64,000 nt of DNA from Physella acuta (lineage: Eukaryota > Mollusca > Gastropoda > Physidae), in contig NW_026731948.1 of assembly GCF_028476545.1 (NCBI RefSeq), positions 209,001-273,000 of the forward strand. Direction: 5' to 3'. Below are positions 23,796-36,525 of this stretch, piece by piece. How positions within the stretch are numbered: position 1 is the first letter of the stretch; each line of letters begins with the position of its first letter. The position numbers and the translations under genes were made by a program. The notes under the pieces were generated by a model. It did not search any database, had not been told where the DNA came from, and was given only the letters and a program-made list of their open reading frames with translations.

Positions 23796-25124
23796 TGCAA
23801 AACTGTTGTTTTTTTCCAGACAAAGGAAGGTGTAAACCGTCACAAATCTAGATTTCGATTTTTCGCACGCTTGCAAATATACCAGAAAGTAAATAAATAA
23901 TCCCCAGTAACAGACGTTTTACTAACAAAGTGCACTGCCAATCAAGTAGCGCACCAATTCGCACCGTCCTTCAGCACTAGAGATTTATCATATGGGGGGG
24001 GGGGGGGGATATAAACTCGGCAAGGCCACCCCCCCCCCCCCCCCCACACACACCAGGTGTGGAGCTAGAAAAGAAAAAATAACTCTCTAGTGTTGTAGAA
24101 ATGTGCGTGCAGCCCTTTCATCTTAAAACAATCACGTGAGACGTCAGATTGCGCTTTCTTGTGGTACCAGTACTGTACCTTGTTGGGGTGGAGGGGGGTG
24201 GTCTACCCAGATGCCCGGGGTAACCAGGGGTGCCATTTTAAAGTTGCCGAGAAGTTCAAGGAAACGCTCGTATGACGTAGTGTTGCGGCGATTGAAGCTG
24301 AGTCTGGATAGCTGAGCACAGCACGAGGGTTTTAAAACTATGTTCACTTTAAGATGTGCATAATGGATAATGGTGCAGTAAATCTTGGGTTGGGATAGGG
24401 TTAATGAAGCAAGACTGGCCAAAATAGCCCCGCCGTCTTATAGTTTTAACACGTATCTAATCTTAAGAGTTTAATCAAAGAAATCAGACGGTGCAAACAA
24501 TCTACACGAAGCCTCCTGCCTTACTTGTATTTTACCGTACCACACGCAACACCCAACAAAGAAAGCGTGATTTCCTGATGAAATCCTGGCTAAAATCCAT
24601 TTAATTAGCTTCAGAGGTGTAATGGATACTGAAATTAATGTATGGGATATTCTCTAATATATAAAAGAGCTGTGATTACAATTTGGCATTGCCATAAATT
24701 GAATAATTAGGCTTTTTAAATTATAGCTGTGATTTAGCATTGCCAATAAAGAATATTCTCACATACTCTCCCACCCAACTTACCTTAACCGTAAACTTAA
24801 CTAGGTCACGTCTGCTGGCCCACTTTATGTTTAACCGTTAATTTTCATTTGCTTCGCCCAAACTGAAAGTTGTTTTTTTCTAAGGTGCATAACACCGCTC
24901 CATGCATTAGATCTATCTAATATCTAAGCCAGGTGAAGTAAAAATGTTTTTTTTAAATCATTATCAGTGCCTGAATAAATTCCTAGACTGAAATAATGAT
25001 AGCTTTCTAACTAATTTAAATTAAAATTTAATGCATTGCGTTTACGAAAATCGAAATGATTATAATCATCGAAGTTATTAAATGTGTATTATTTAATAAC
25101 CATATTACAATACCACTGAAAATG
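23796..25124. other. noncoding interval
   Basis: G/C homopolymers occur near 23994 and 24030. A 92-codon minus-strand frame at 24144-24422 has no recognisable domain. The interval is otherwise AT-rich. Confidence 0.3.
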
Positions 25125-25512
25125 GGGACGGCGTGGCCTAGCCTTAGAGAACTAGACGAGTTCGAAACCGTGTTCTAAGTCATTAGAATGTGATTGAGTC
25201 CACCATGACCTGATGGGTACCTAACCCACGTTAGGGAAACAAAGGCGGCTGAGCATAGTGCTGACCACATAACTCCACCAAGCCCTGATGGGTACCCAAC
25301 TCACGTTAGGGAAACAAAGGCGGCTGAGCATAGTGCTGACCACATAACTCCACCAAGCCCTGATGGGTACCCAACTCACGTTAGGGAAACAAAGGCGGCT
25401 GAGCATAATGCTGACCACACAATTCCGTCATAAGCCGAAGTCTCTGAAGCAGATGAACTCTACTTCATCTGCCCCATGCATGTGTCTTGGGCACGAAGGG
25501 GAAAAGATAACT
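25125..25512 (+). mobile_element. SINE family A with internal 75-bp triplication
   Basis: The promoter is GTGGCCTAGCC and GAGTTCGAAACC. The body segment from GGGTACC to CCCTGAT occurs three times in tandem (about 25215-25415), then the normal 3' end ACTTCATCTGCCCC follows. Confidence 0.8.
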
Positions 25513-26085
25513 ATACTGAAATAATTTCCAACACAGGTATTAACTAAGAGAAGCCCCAGAGGAACCGGCAATTTAGTGGCCGTTAAAAAAAACTATAACT
25601 ATTGCAGACGTTACTCCTAGAGAGTATTACGTCTGTACGAGTTAAAGCTGAACGTGCGTAGTTTAAAATGTCACATACGCTCTAAGTAGGAAGATTTTTT
25701 TTTTTTTTTTACATAAAGCGGGATGGGTTTGTATCAACAATTTTAAAATATTTCAACTGAACCTATTGGAGTAAAAAAATATGTTTACAGATGAAATGTT
25801 ACCTTAGCCAATCGAGGTATTTAATCTCGTTGTGGGCATCCTGTTGTATGAATGAGCGAGACCTACACAGACAAAACATTGTGGGGGAATAGGCACACTC
25901 AGTGAAAATACCCACACAGTATCGGCCCCCACGCCACACACAATATTTGGCCAGTGTAGACCACGGAGCTTATATACGTGACCGGTCCAGTTGTGTGACT
26001 CAATCCACAGATAATCGATAGTTCTGTGAGTCAGCTGGTACGGGGGTGTGGGGCCAAACTCCGTACATGCTTACTCAGCTAACTC

Positions 26086-26222
26086 AGGGGCATAGGGCAC
26101 TCGTTCATTTTGGGGCATGGGGTATTCGTTCATTGGGGGCATAGGGCACTAGTTCATAGGGGCATAGGGCACTCGTTCATTGTGGGCATAGGGCACTCGT
26201 TTATTGGGAGCAAAGGGCACTA
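26086..26222. repeat. about 24-bp tandem array
   Basis: Five to six units of GGGGCATAGGGCACTCGTTC with variants are present. Confidence 0.85.
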
Positions 26223-26654
26223 ACCTCTGCTAACCTGTGTGTGTCTGAGTGGGTGGGGGTATTTGTTAAATTGAGACACATGGCATTAATCAGCATATTA
26301 GTGGGGTTAGAGTAAACCCTCATAACTTGGGGGAGGGGGGAGGGACATTCGTTAACTAGGGTACAGGAGATTAATCTCAGCTTATTCATTGTTTTCATCG
26401 GGCTAAGAGTATTAAACCCTTCCAACTTGGGGTAAGTATTTGCTATCTGGGGCATTAGACTCAGTTTAGAGGACATGGACAGTCAAGTCACCTTAGAATA
26501 GAATTTTATTTCACAAATCACTAACAGGCTCACTCATTCAAAGGAAAGGATCTTTCACTCTGTTCACAGTAATGTAGTGAGTGGACTACATGTAATAATA
26601 ATAAAATAATAAATTACTAACTAGACATTATTAATAAAGTTAAGTGAAGTTCCC

Positions 26655-26897
26655 CTTCCAATCCTGACAGTCTATGGGGTAAGTGAAGTAGAGTTCACCT
26701 GTTTCTGTGAACTCTGCATTTGAAGGGATAGTGTGGTCAGCACTATGCCCAGCCGACTTTACTTTCCTTTACGTGAGTTAGATATCCATCAGAGTTGGGT
26801 GGACTTAGGGACGGTCTACTGAATTGAACTCAGATTTAAACTCAAGCCTAATGGGTTAGCAGTCTAGCTCTCTACCACTAGGCCACTCCGTCCCTGG
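26655..26897 (-). mobile_element. SINE family A, minus strand
   Basis: On the minus strand it reads GGAGTGGCCTAGTGGTAGAG, GAGTTTAAATCTG, CCACCCAACTCTGATGG, GGGCATAGTGCTGACCACA and GAACTCTACTTCAC in order. Confidence 0.75.
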
Positions 26898-27544
26898 TTA
26901 TTGTTAATATTAAAATACCATATAGATAGAGTAGGGCCTAATAGTTGCAGTACTGAACATAGGAACCTTGTATTATTATTACTCTTAGATAATAGGTCTA
27001 TTATTAGTACTAATATTATAGGCAACTTATAAAGATCTAGAATCACATTATCTGAACCCCCCCCCCCTTTATCATACATCATTAACGGACGACACCTCAG
27101 TAATTTAATTAATAATTAACTTATGTATCATACTGTATCTAATTAATTTTTAACATAAGAAGTCATATTAATTAATTAATTTAATATTACCTTTTATTCT
27201 GCTATTTATAAATAATATATAATAATTAAGTTTAGCAGGCTAATTTAACTATATTAACTTTAGATTAGGAACAGACAGTAATAATTATTACTTTATTGTT
27301 TACTTGGCTACTTATTATTAATATATTATTAAGTTAAGTAGGCTATTTGAGTATATTAATAGAGTAATAGACAGTTATATTTAATATTTAATTAATAGAT
27401 TTTTGTAAGTAGAAGTAGCCCACTGCACTGGCAAGAAGTGTAGAACTTCAGTGAAGGGGGTAATGATAATGTAATGCGTAGGATGTAGGGTAGAGTGTGC
27501 GCCATCATTTCATCAGCTTTTCTCATTAGTGCTCAAGACAAATG

Positions 27545-27785
27545 GGGCAGATGAAGCAGAGTTTATCTGACCTCGGCATATAATATTAATTTATTAAAAA
27601 AGGAGATAGACTAATCAGTACTCAATCTATGTTATGCCATATTTGACTGTCTTAATTTCATTCAGTTACCCATTAGAGCAGAGTGGATTTAGGAACATCC
27701 TACTAACTTGTGTCTGGAATTCAAACACAAGACATTTGGGTTGCAGTCGTGCACTCTACCAAGCGACTATGCCCTCCCATGATCA
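27545..27785 (-). mobile_element. SINE family A-related, minus strand, diverged
   Basis: The minus strand begins GGGCATAGTCGCTTGGTAGAG with a B-box-like TGTTTGAATTCC and a CTCTAATGGGTAACTG body word. The middle is diverged, and the end has the CATCTGCCCC motif. Confidence 0.55.
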
Positions 27786-28483
27786 GATCAAGTGGGTGTA
27801 GGGCATAATAGGGTGTAGTTATAGAGAACTGTACGGTATTAACTGTATGTACTATGTAGATTGTAGATCTAGTTAAATGTAGTATAGAGAAATGTAATCT
27901 GTAGATCAATTACTTGTAATGTAAGAGAGTCAGATATAGTCTTACACTTACTTACAGTCTTACAGTTGAGTAACAGTACTGCACTGAGTAATTCTTAAGT
28001 AATTCTTAAGTTAGTTAATAATTAATAATTAAGTTAATAAATAATTTTTAGAATCCCAGTGTGAAGTGTGAGTGTTTGTTGTTTCAGTTAGAATCTAGTA
28101 GTAAGTAGAGTCTAGTAGTAGAGTAATTAGATCTAGTAAGTTAGTTCACTCTAGCTAGCGTACTGAGTCTTTCTGTCAGACTATGAGAGTCTGAGACTGG
28201 GCAGTACCGATTAATCTACTACTCAGTCACTACTTCATCAGCAGGTAAGTCGTAACAAATCAAAATGTAAAAGTCTTACCTTTACCACAAAGAAAAAGAT
28301 CATCGTTAAATATTTACATTATAACACAGATGTAGAGTGATAATATCAAATATCCGAATAATATCAGTTTCTATACTTTAAACTTTAAACGCAGTTAAGT
28401 TGCACTGAAGATAAATAATAGTCTATTTATAATTAAACCAGGGGAAACTACTCTCAAATCTATTTCAGTGCATTTTGTTTTCG

Positions 28484-28485
<2 letters not shown>

Positions 28486-28515
<30 letters not shown>
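28486..28515. repeat. poly-T run
   Basis: It is an uninterrupted T run of about 28 bases with no adjacent element end recognised. Confidence 0.9.
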
Positions 28516-28519
<4 letters not shown>

Positions 28520-28692
28520 TTTGTGTATGACTATCACCTAAGATACGTAGATCTATCTTTAATGAATCCACATGGAAGTTTTCACAAGGGGAAAAAGCTT
28601 CTATTGTGTTTAATATCACACAGTTTACATGTCGGCTTCTCTTCTAAATTAAGAAAATGAAAAAGAAAATTTGAAAAAGATGCGCTACTTAC

Positions 28693-28784
28693 TTAGTGGA
28701 GACCGTTGAAAATTTTCTGGCCACTCCATTGTTGGCTGGGTATGTTGTTATGATAACCGTTCCTTCGTCCGAATCAGAATCCAT
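28693..28784 (-). CDS. candidate alternative first coding exon of the small GTPase (30 codons)
   Basis: On the minus strand an ATG at 28784 opens 30 codons, M-D-S-D-S-D-E-G-T-V-I-I-T-T-Y-P and on to F-S-T-V-S-T. It ends at a consensus donor (AA|GTAAGT). A TAG lies in frame 5 codons upstream, so the start is defined. The exon ends in phase 2 and joins the GTPase exon at 120 in frame. The acidic first residues match the style of the 10.5-kb candidate. It could instead belong to another gene whose later exons I do not recognise. Confidence 0.45.
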
Positions 28785-31521
28785 GGCCTGCCAATACTAT
28801 TTAAACTAAATACACTGTTCCTTAATCAAGAGTCTTTGATAAGTCTCCGACAAGTTGTGCTAATCTATCCATAGCGTGAAAACTTAGTTAATAATAAGCC
28901 AAATAACAAGAATGAATGCTCCAATGTAAATTTTGAAAAGGGATATTGTTAGAACTTAATATAGGCTAATTCGTTTTTAATTGAACTATTGCATTACCTA
29001 AAGAAAATATTTTAAAATACAACATAATATTTCTAAAAAAAAAACGATAACATTTATTTAGACATCGCCTAGTTAACAGTTAAAAATTCAAGTCATTTAA
29101 CTCAAACAGGGACCTGTTCGCTGTAAATGAACACAGAAAACAAAAGTCAGGTTCGCCACATAATTGTTTTTAAATCTCAGTCTGAGTAGGTCCAATAGTA
29201 CATACCACTTTACCCAGCAGGTAACAAAGACCGGGGCCCGGGGCAAACATGGCACTCGTGAGTGGACCAGGAAGTATTACACCCCACAATAAGCTCGGTC
29301 TGTTGTTGTCATCTGTTCGTGTACTCGCAACCAACACTCTAAGCACGCCTATACAAGTGCTCACATGAATGCTCTTTGTTCACTGTTTAGTGAACGTGCA
29401 CATCTTAAACAAGTACATAGGCAGGACCCATCCCCCCCCCCCCCCCCGCACATACACACACAACCTTTTGGGATGACTGATGACGCCGATGTTCGATAAT
29501 AAACTCTTCCAAAAATAGTTGTAATAGGTTGTTAGTATTATTGTAATCTCGGTTAGTTTTCTGGTTAGAAATTAAGGTTAGACGTACGGTAGGACTAGAG
29601 TTGGGGTTAGGGATAGGGTTAGCATTGACATTAGCAAGCCAAGTGTGTATTTTAATTAACTACCAGTAACCTAAAACCCATTTGTTTAAAGATTCTATTA
29701 TCGAACACTGGTATAAATGAAATCCCCGACGTTTTTACCCACACAGACGTATAACATTTCCAAAGGCAGCATCTATTAACATATGATTTTACTCGGAGCA
29801 CCATCCCCATGTAAACTATTTACATAATGTGGTACTACACAAATGTTGCTGAACGTTAAATAAGTTAACCTAGTCACGTATTTATACTGATAAATCACCG
29901 TTTACAACATGATTCAAAATTATTGACAGGCCTGGTCCATGCAAGTAATATTGTAATTGAGTCAACTTATTCATTAAAATCATTTTAATGCATCCAGTAT
30001 TAGCTGCCAATCAACAATAATAATATCCCAAAGCCCAGCCCACCCCCTCGTAGAAACTACTCCCCCCCCCCCCCGGACTAAATAAATATATAGAAAAAAT
30101 ATATAATTTATATAAAAACTATGTTACAACCAGCGTCCGCATCGGGAAATTTAACTTTTAATTTAAGGATTCAGGGCAGTGGCTGCACTGGGTTTTTTCC
30201 CCGAAATTTCTGCTTAGGCGTCAACTATGAATGACATCACAAACTTAAGATTGTCAAAATAGCCTGGGATATGTTGTTAATAAGTATTATGAGTAGTCTC
30301 CCCTTCGGGTTTAATCAAATGGTCTCCCTTGTGAAATCTACATAACGATATACAGATAGGCCTACATTATGATTTGTTCCTTGGCACACTGAATGACACA
30401 GATACATTAAGTAGTGCGCATGCTCAATTTAAAAGACCTAAAAGCTAAATTAAGCCGTCCAATGATGCTTGGATGAGAAGCTGCGCTCCACTTACATTAA
30501 GGTTCATGATGTGAACGTTTTCTTGTAATACTTAATCTTATCTCATCAGATGGCGAGGCATTGGCTCTTAAAGCATCAGAAATTTTTACTATAAAAATAT
30601 TTCCCAAAGTTAAATATCTTTAAAATTATTCACACTAACTCAAAATTTGCCTGCCGATATGAATTTTTAAAAACTATTATTTAGTCACTTTAGCTAGATC
30701 TGATTAAATTTGACTGCACTCTTAAGTGCGAGAGAACGAGAAAATAAATCACAAGAATTCCGCATTAGACAAAGTATTTTTTGTTGCATGTTTTTTAATT
30801 CGGGGTATGAAAACAACACAAACAGAATATTTAAACATGCCGTTATAATTATTATAGCAATTAACACTGAAAATGCTTTTGAACTTTAAGTTTTAAGTAA
30901 AAGATTCGAAGTTTACAGACGTCTTTTAATAAAATAAAAACGCCAAAAAATGCTGAATCGGATCTACAACAAATTAAGAAATTAATTTTGATTGTTATTT
31001 AACCTGTAATATTTCAGTTTCTGTGAGTTTGGACCTTAAATTAACTAACTTATACATCCAAATATACGATGAAAGTAAAATCAATGAAATCACTTTTCAA
31101 ATTAAATTTTAAACTTTACCACTCACATCACAAAGAAATAAAAATCCGAACACATACGAAACAGGTCTGAATTTCAAATCCCAGTGAAAAGCGTCCATCC
31201 CTATATCGCAACAACTGCTAATGAGCACATACCCGCAGAAACGCCCGGTGTGTGAGCGAGGGAGGGTAGGTAGGTACCACGGTGCTCCCCATAGATCAAA
31301 TGGAATCTCCCGATGCCCTGAGTCGCAGGTTGAATGAATACGCGTTGGGGGAGTAGGCGGAATTTTGTCCCCTTTTATCTGGCAAAAGGTAAGTGTAGAA
31401 ATGAAGGAATCGCCATTATTACTAGGGGAAACAACTTACTCTTTAAGAAGTAGCTTCCCTTTTTTTAAAAAAATGCTTGTTCTTTGCTTGCGTATTGAGC
31501 TGCAGTTTAAAGTTTTAACAG
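28785..31521. other. noncoding interval
   Basis: It would contain the promoter of the 28.7-kb candidate exon. Otherwise only a C-run at 29430 and a decayed MITE near 30.1 kb are seen. Confidence 0.3.
30057..30145 (+). mobile_element. decayed poly-C MITE fragment
   Basis: A C-run is followed by an AT-rich ATATAGAAAAAATATATA module and CCAGCGTCCGC, in the same order as the interior of the family. No ends are visible. Confidence 0.35.
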
Positions 31522-31580
31522 AGTTTCTTCCAGGCATCCCCCCCCCCCCCCCGGAGAAAAAAGTCTGGAAGAAACATTTT
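31522..31580 (+). mobile_element. minimal poly-C MITE: two TIRs around one C-run
   Basis: CAGAGTTTCTTCCAGGC is followed by ATC, a run of about 15 C, GGAGAAAAAA and GTCTGGAAGAAAC. The whole copy is under 60 bp, so nearly all internal modules are missing while the ends are well kept. Confidence 0.75.
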
Positions 31581-32246
31581 AAGCATTTTAAAAATATACA
31601 CAGCATCTAATTTCTGTTTAATATAAGTTTTATTCACCTTAAAATAAATAATTTGAGAAATTACATAGTAAAGATTGTCCAATAAGTCATAGTATTCTAA
31701 AAATTGCTTAAATTTCAATTTCTTAAAAACATACATTTATAAGACTAAATCTGTGTACTTAAGTAGAATATAATGAGCTATCTGTATCAAATGTGACAGT
31801 TAAAATGTAAAAAGTGGTCTCCATATTGAGCCTGATTGTAAGTTGTTGCTGCAGCATAAACAAAAAATACTTTTTGATATTCGGATTCCAGATCTTTTTA
31901 AATCACAATTTTTAAAAGACTTTTGGCAAATAAAGTAGAGAATTATCAAAGAAAAGTGAGAAAAATATATCATGAGAAACAATAACATAGAAATACTAGT
32001 TTAAAACAGACATTTTCTAATATAACATGATGAACCAGAAACATCTTTTGTGACACAATGACCACCTTATTACAAAAGTGCAGCCAACGTAACACACTCC
32101 CAATTGATTATGCTGAGCATCACATGGCGCCTTAAGCCTTTGATGGTGTGTACCAATAAGGTGTAGCCTCCCCACAACTGAATAATATATTTATCTTTCA
32201 ACTCAATCCTACGGGAAAAGATGCCAAAGTAAAGAGTACTGATGTT

Positions 32247-32320
32247 CAGTGTTTCTTTCAGGCATCTTTTCAGTGTGGGGGTGGGGTGAGACGTCTTATG
32301 CCCCCCCTCCCCCTCCACCC
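32247..32320. mobile_element. poly-C MITE fragment
   Basis: It starts CAGTGTTTCTTTCAGGC and is followed by G-rich and then C-rich tracts. The right TIR was not found. Confidence 0.4.
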
Positions 32321-32486
32321 CAAATAAGAAGTCATTTAGTCTGAAAGTAACACTGCTTATGTCAGTAAAGAAAATCATCACATATTTTTATCATCAGGCT
32401 ACTTTTAAAAGAAGCATCCACACATAAAGTTTGGTGGTAATTAAATATCAGGTTTTACATCACAATAAGCAACAGAGTAGTGTCAA

Positions 32487-32698
32487 CAAATGGGGAGTTA
32501 AATGTCAACACATGAGGAGTTAAATGTCAAGACTCAAGTTAAATGTCAACAAATGAGGAGCTAAATGTCAAGACATGAGAATTTAATTGTCATGACATGA
32601 GGGGTTCAATGTCAACAAATGAGAAGCTAAATGTCAACACATGAGGAGCTACATGTCAAGAAATGAGGAGCTAAATGTCAAGACATGAGGATATATCA
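32487..32698. repeat. about 20-bp tandem array
   Basis: Around ten units of AAATGTCAACAAATGAGGAG are present, some with AAGACATGAG variants. Confidence 0.85.
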
Positions 32699-34675
32699 CA
32701 GAGTTTACAACATGCTCACCAGGCAGCTTACTGCTTACAATTTTTAAAAATATTTTAACCAAATTAACATAACACCTTCAAGAAGATAAGTACATTTTCT
32801 TAGATTGTTTTTTTCACTATTTTCTTAATCCAATGCAACTGAATAAACATGTAAAAAAGTAAAAAATAAAAAAACATTTTTACCAAAGTAACATTAAGCT
32901 TTCAAAAAGATGAAAAGTACATTTTCTTAGTTAACTTTTTCACTCTTTTCTTAATGCTACTATCTGCATACACTGGAATAAACATATGTAAGGAGCTGAA
33001 CTTTTCAAAACTACAACATAAAAGATTACAAAACAATATATAATGAAATCTTAATTAAATTTATATATGAATAATCAGAAGAAGTATAAATAATAAATAT
33101 AGTGATTTTATAGGACTAAGTAATGAAGAAGAATGAGTAATATCATAATATCTTCACAAAGAAACTTTCTAAAGCTAGTTTAAAACAACTGACAGAAACC
33201 ATAACCATGGTTAGCATAGCTGAAATCAGCATTCTGATGCAACAAGAGTAGCTTCCCTTGTCAAAAATGCCTCATAAAGGTATGATTAAAATGATAAATA
33301 AAAGAAAAATGAAATTAAGAACACACAAAAGTCCTATGATATTTATATATTATATTCAGCACATGGTATTTTTGTATTATATAAAACACAGTCAATATTT
33401 AGATAATAAATTTTCAGATAAAAAAAACAGGAAATCAAAATTGATTAATGTAGAAAAACAGTAAAGATTTCTGATTTTTTTTTTTTTTGAGGTTCACAAT
33501 AGTGTGGAGTTTGTCAGCTTTCAATATAAATTCTTTTTTTATTATTCTTGGTCAGGTTTTAACAGAATGTTACTTGAAAATAAATGTCCAAGTTGCATAT
33601 TTTCAAGACTACTGGCATCATCATATGGTTCACAAATCTTCTTGTTACATTCAATATTGCATTAACATTAAAATTGGAATGAGTTTTTAAAGAATGCCAC
33701 ACTAAAAAATGCCAATTAAAAATAACTTACACAGAAAACTAGAGTTGTCACCCTGGTTCATTCAACAATATAAAAAACTAAATGAGTTTATGGCAGTTTT
33801 TTAACATTTCGATTTGTTGCTAAAGTTGCATAACTTTCAATTCATTGTTTAAATCATTTATAAAAATGAGAAAGTCTAGACTATCACAATATTGTTTTCT
33901 TTGCATGGAGATTTAGACCAGACGTATCTACTGCAATATGTGCTGGTGGAGATAACTCAAATGGTAGCAAAAAAAAAATCAGCTCATATAAAAACACAAC
34001 TGTTATTACAGATGCTATCAAAAAGTTATTCAATAAGTTATTTTTAAAAATATTTCAAGGAATTGAGATCAATATGATGTTTGGTATTTGATTAAAAAGA
34101 AACAATGTAAAACTAATCATGTATTTGTTTACAATAAAAACTTTTTAAAATCAATGTAGTGAAAATAAACTGATAATTTTGCACATGTCTATACCTAAAT
34201 CCCCAATTATAAGTAAATTAATTAGCTTTATCAACATTAATTATTAATTTTAGCAAAAAAAATAGAACACTTCAACCAACTATTGAATGTTGGTAGTTAT
34301 ATCACAAAAAAGTAAAAGGGTGAATGGTCCCTCAGCATTAATAGCTGAATTCATTAGAAATGTATTTCTACAAGACAAACTGCATTAGCGTTAAAAATTA
34401 TCCTTTAACAGGTTATAAACTTGTATTTAGCGTAAGTGGTATCTTATAACTGATTTTTACCTAATGAGATTCTACATATAGGCTAACAAAGAAGTCATGG
34501 TTTAAACATTCAGGGCATAGGTTTTTTAATGACATGCATTACATCTCTCAAATCTTACAAATCAGATGTACAAGACCATAAAGAGAAATCTAAAAATTCA
34601 ATTACAAACAATTTTCTATTATAATTTTACTACAAAAGATTGCTTTAACCAGACTTTAAACAGATATGCATAGAC

Positions 34676-34841
34676 CAGGGGTCGGCAACCTTTTGAAGCG
34701 GAAGAGCCAAAAGTTACAATTTTCAAAACTTCCCTGGTTTTAAAGAGCCACTAACATTTTTTTATTTCAAATATTTTATTTTTTATTAAGATTATTAATA
34801 TCTGTGCCAATAGCTGGAGAGCCGCAGGTTGCCGACCCCTG
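34676..34841. mobile_element. hAT MITE, 166 bp, perfect 8-bp TSD
   Basis: The ends CAGGGGTCGGCAACCT and AGGTTGCCGACCCCTG are perfect inverted repeats. The 8-bp target duplication GCATAGAC is at 34668-34675 and 34842-34849. Subterminal AGAGCC words occur on both sides. It is AT-rich inside and noncoding. Confidence 0.92.
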
Positions 34842-35002
34842 GCATAGACTCATTACATGTCAAATAAATAGCACTGAAAGCGAAAAAAACAACTTTTGAT
34901 GCTCTATACTTGCATGAGAAAAGCAAATGTATATTTATTTAGTGAACGCCCAAACAAAATAAGCTGTTGGGATTACTAGCTGGTATGTAAATGCCAGTCA
35001 AA

Positions 35003-35090
35003 TATTGATGCGAAAGCCAGGTAAAATATGATGCAAAAGCCAGGTAAAATATGATGCAAAAGCCAGGTAAAATATGATGCAAAAGCCGAG
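35003..35090. repeat. 23-bp tandem array
   Basis: There are four units of GATGCAAAAGCCAGGTAAAA. Confidence 0.9.
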
Positions 35091-35894
35091 CTAGAAAGAG
35101 TTGAATAATGCCCTGAGCTAAGACATGCATCTAACACAACGTCATCAATCTGTATCACACAAAATATTTTGGAATGGATTATTTTTCATCAAAAACTTTA
35201 CAAACACATTTGCATACCAAATCTAAATATTGTTTCACATACAAAAACCATCTGCGAATACACTGGTTAAAAATATTGTATAACGTTCAAATATATTACA
35301 AGGATATTGACTAAGACTGGCCGGCAGATCACATAAAGCTAAAGAACACATCATTACAAAAGTGATATGAATACAATTTTTTTACAAGCTGGAAACTTGT
35401 TTTTTTTTTGTGTTATAAATGTGTACAATCAAGTCTTTACTAGTCTATTATTTTACAGCAGTATTCACTTCGTTTTTAAAAAATTGCTACAATTTCGTTA
35501 AAAAAATGAGGTTTACAAAGTTTTCACTTAAAAGCTTTATTTAGCTTTATAAAAAAGTGTTTTGATAATAAAAGTGTTAACATATATATGTAAATCAACT
35601 TGTATAGAATAATTGTATATTCATGTGTAATGTGAAGACATCAATAAAATCAGTTAAAAGCTCTCAAATTGTTACAATAATTTGTTGTGAAAGTAACGCA
35701 TTTTAAAATGGATTACAACTACAATAAGCAAGAATGATGACATGGTTTAAACCTACAAGAGAGGTAACTAAACAAAAACAAGCTTTTTTAATGAGTCAAC
35801 TATTCCTAAAAAAAATTTATTTTATTGATAAAAGTATATTCATTTTTTTATATGAGGTTATAACAACTAATTTACTTAAAATGCAATTCATTAT

Positions 35895-36374
35895 TGTGAT
35901 GACGCAAGATTACGTCAGACATGTTTAGCAGATATAGGTTAGCAGAAACAGACCATAGGCCTAGTTGGTTGGGTAGAGAGGCCAATGGGCGCACAGGGCT
36001 GACCGGTCACGTGGGACGGTCAGCTGACCACTGAAGCGTGGGGCAGTAGAGCGATAGGCCAGAAGTTGTTAGGTAGCGGTCAGAGACGGCCGAGGATGTA
36101 GATAGTGAGGAGATCATGATTAGCTAGCGAAGGTAGAAGGTGTAATATGTAGAATGTAGAGAACAGTTAGTGTTAGGATTGGTCATGGGAGTGCGTAGTA
36201 GTAGGTAGCATGTGGTATGAACAGTCAGTAGTAGAAGTAAATAGTACAGTGTAGATCAGTTAGGTAGAAACTTGAACATATATATCATTTTAATAAAGAA
36301 CAATTATAGTTGAACTTGAACTGTGTGTTATTGGATTCATCCGTTACCGCCTTCGTAAATCCCCCACCCTCACA
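35895..36374 (+). repeat. left LTR (480 bp)
   Basis: This is a direct copy of the right LTR. It starts TGTGATGACGC and ends CCTCACA, and carries AATAAA near position 400, as expected for an LTR polyadenylation signal. The following bases (TTTGGTGGAGCGC) sit where a primer-binding site is expected; I cannot assign the tRNA. Confidence 0.92.
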
Positions 36375-36525
36375 TTTGGTGGAGCGCGGGTCGAGTAAGG
36401 GAAAGAACGTATATCAGCTATTCATGACGGAGTATGACTGGTGTATTGCTTTCTCTAACTCATCACAACAGCGGGTTTCTTCAACCGGAACGAGTTTGGA
36501 TTAACAACACAAGGAAACAGTCTAC

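Larger units (their letters stand above)
25513..28692. other. AT-rich noncoding interval with SINEs
   Basis: It contains the 24-bp array and two minus-strand SINEs. 27,080-27,400 is nearly pure A/T with TTAATTAAT words. No gene is recognised. Confidence 0.35.
31581..35889. other. AT-rich interval, possible extended 3' region of the phosphatase gene
   Basis: It is strongly AT-rich with one hAT MITE and two small tandem arrays. It could be intergenic or a long 3' UTR on the minus strand (an AATAAA lies near 31,630 on that strand). I cannot decide from sequence alone. Confidence 0.25.

Noticed and set aside
24144-24422. 92-codon minus-strand open frame
   Set aside because: No recognisable domain and no splice or start context. 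It could be repeat-derived, but I cannot support a gene.
29601-29625. GTTAGGG-like words as interstitial telomere repeats (also near 15,548)
   Set aside because: Only two or three imperfect copies are present, too few to distinguish from chance.
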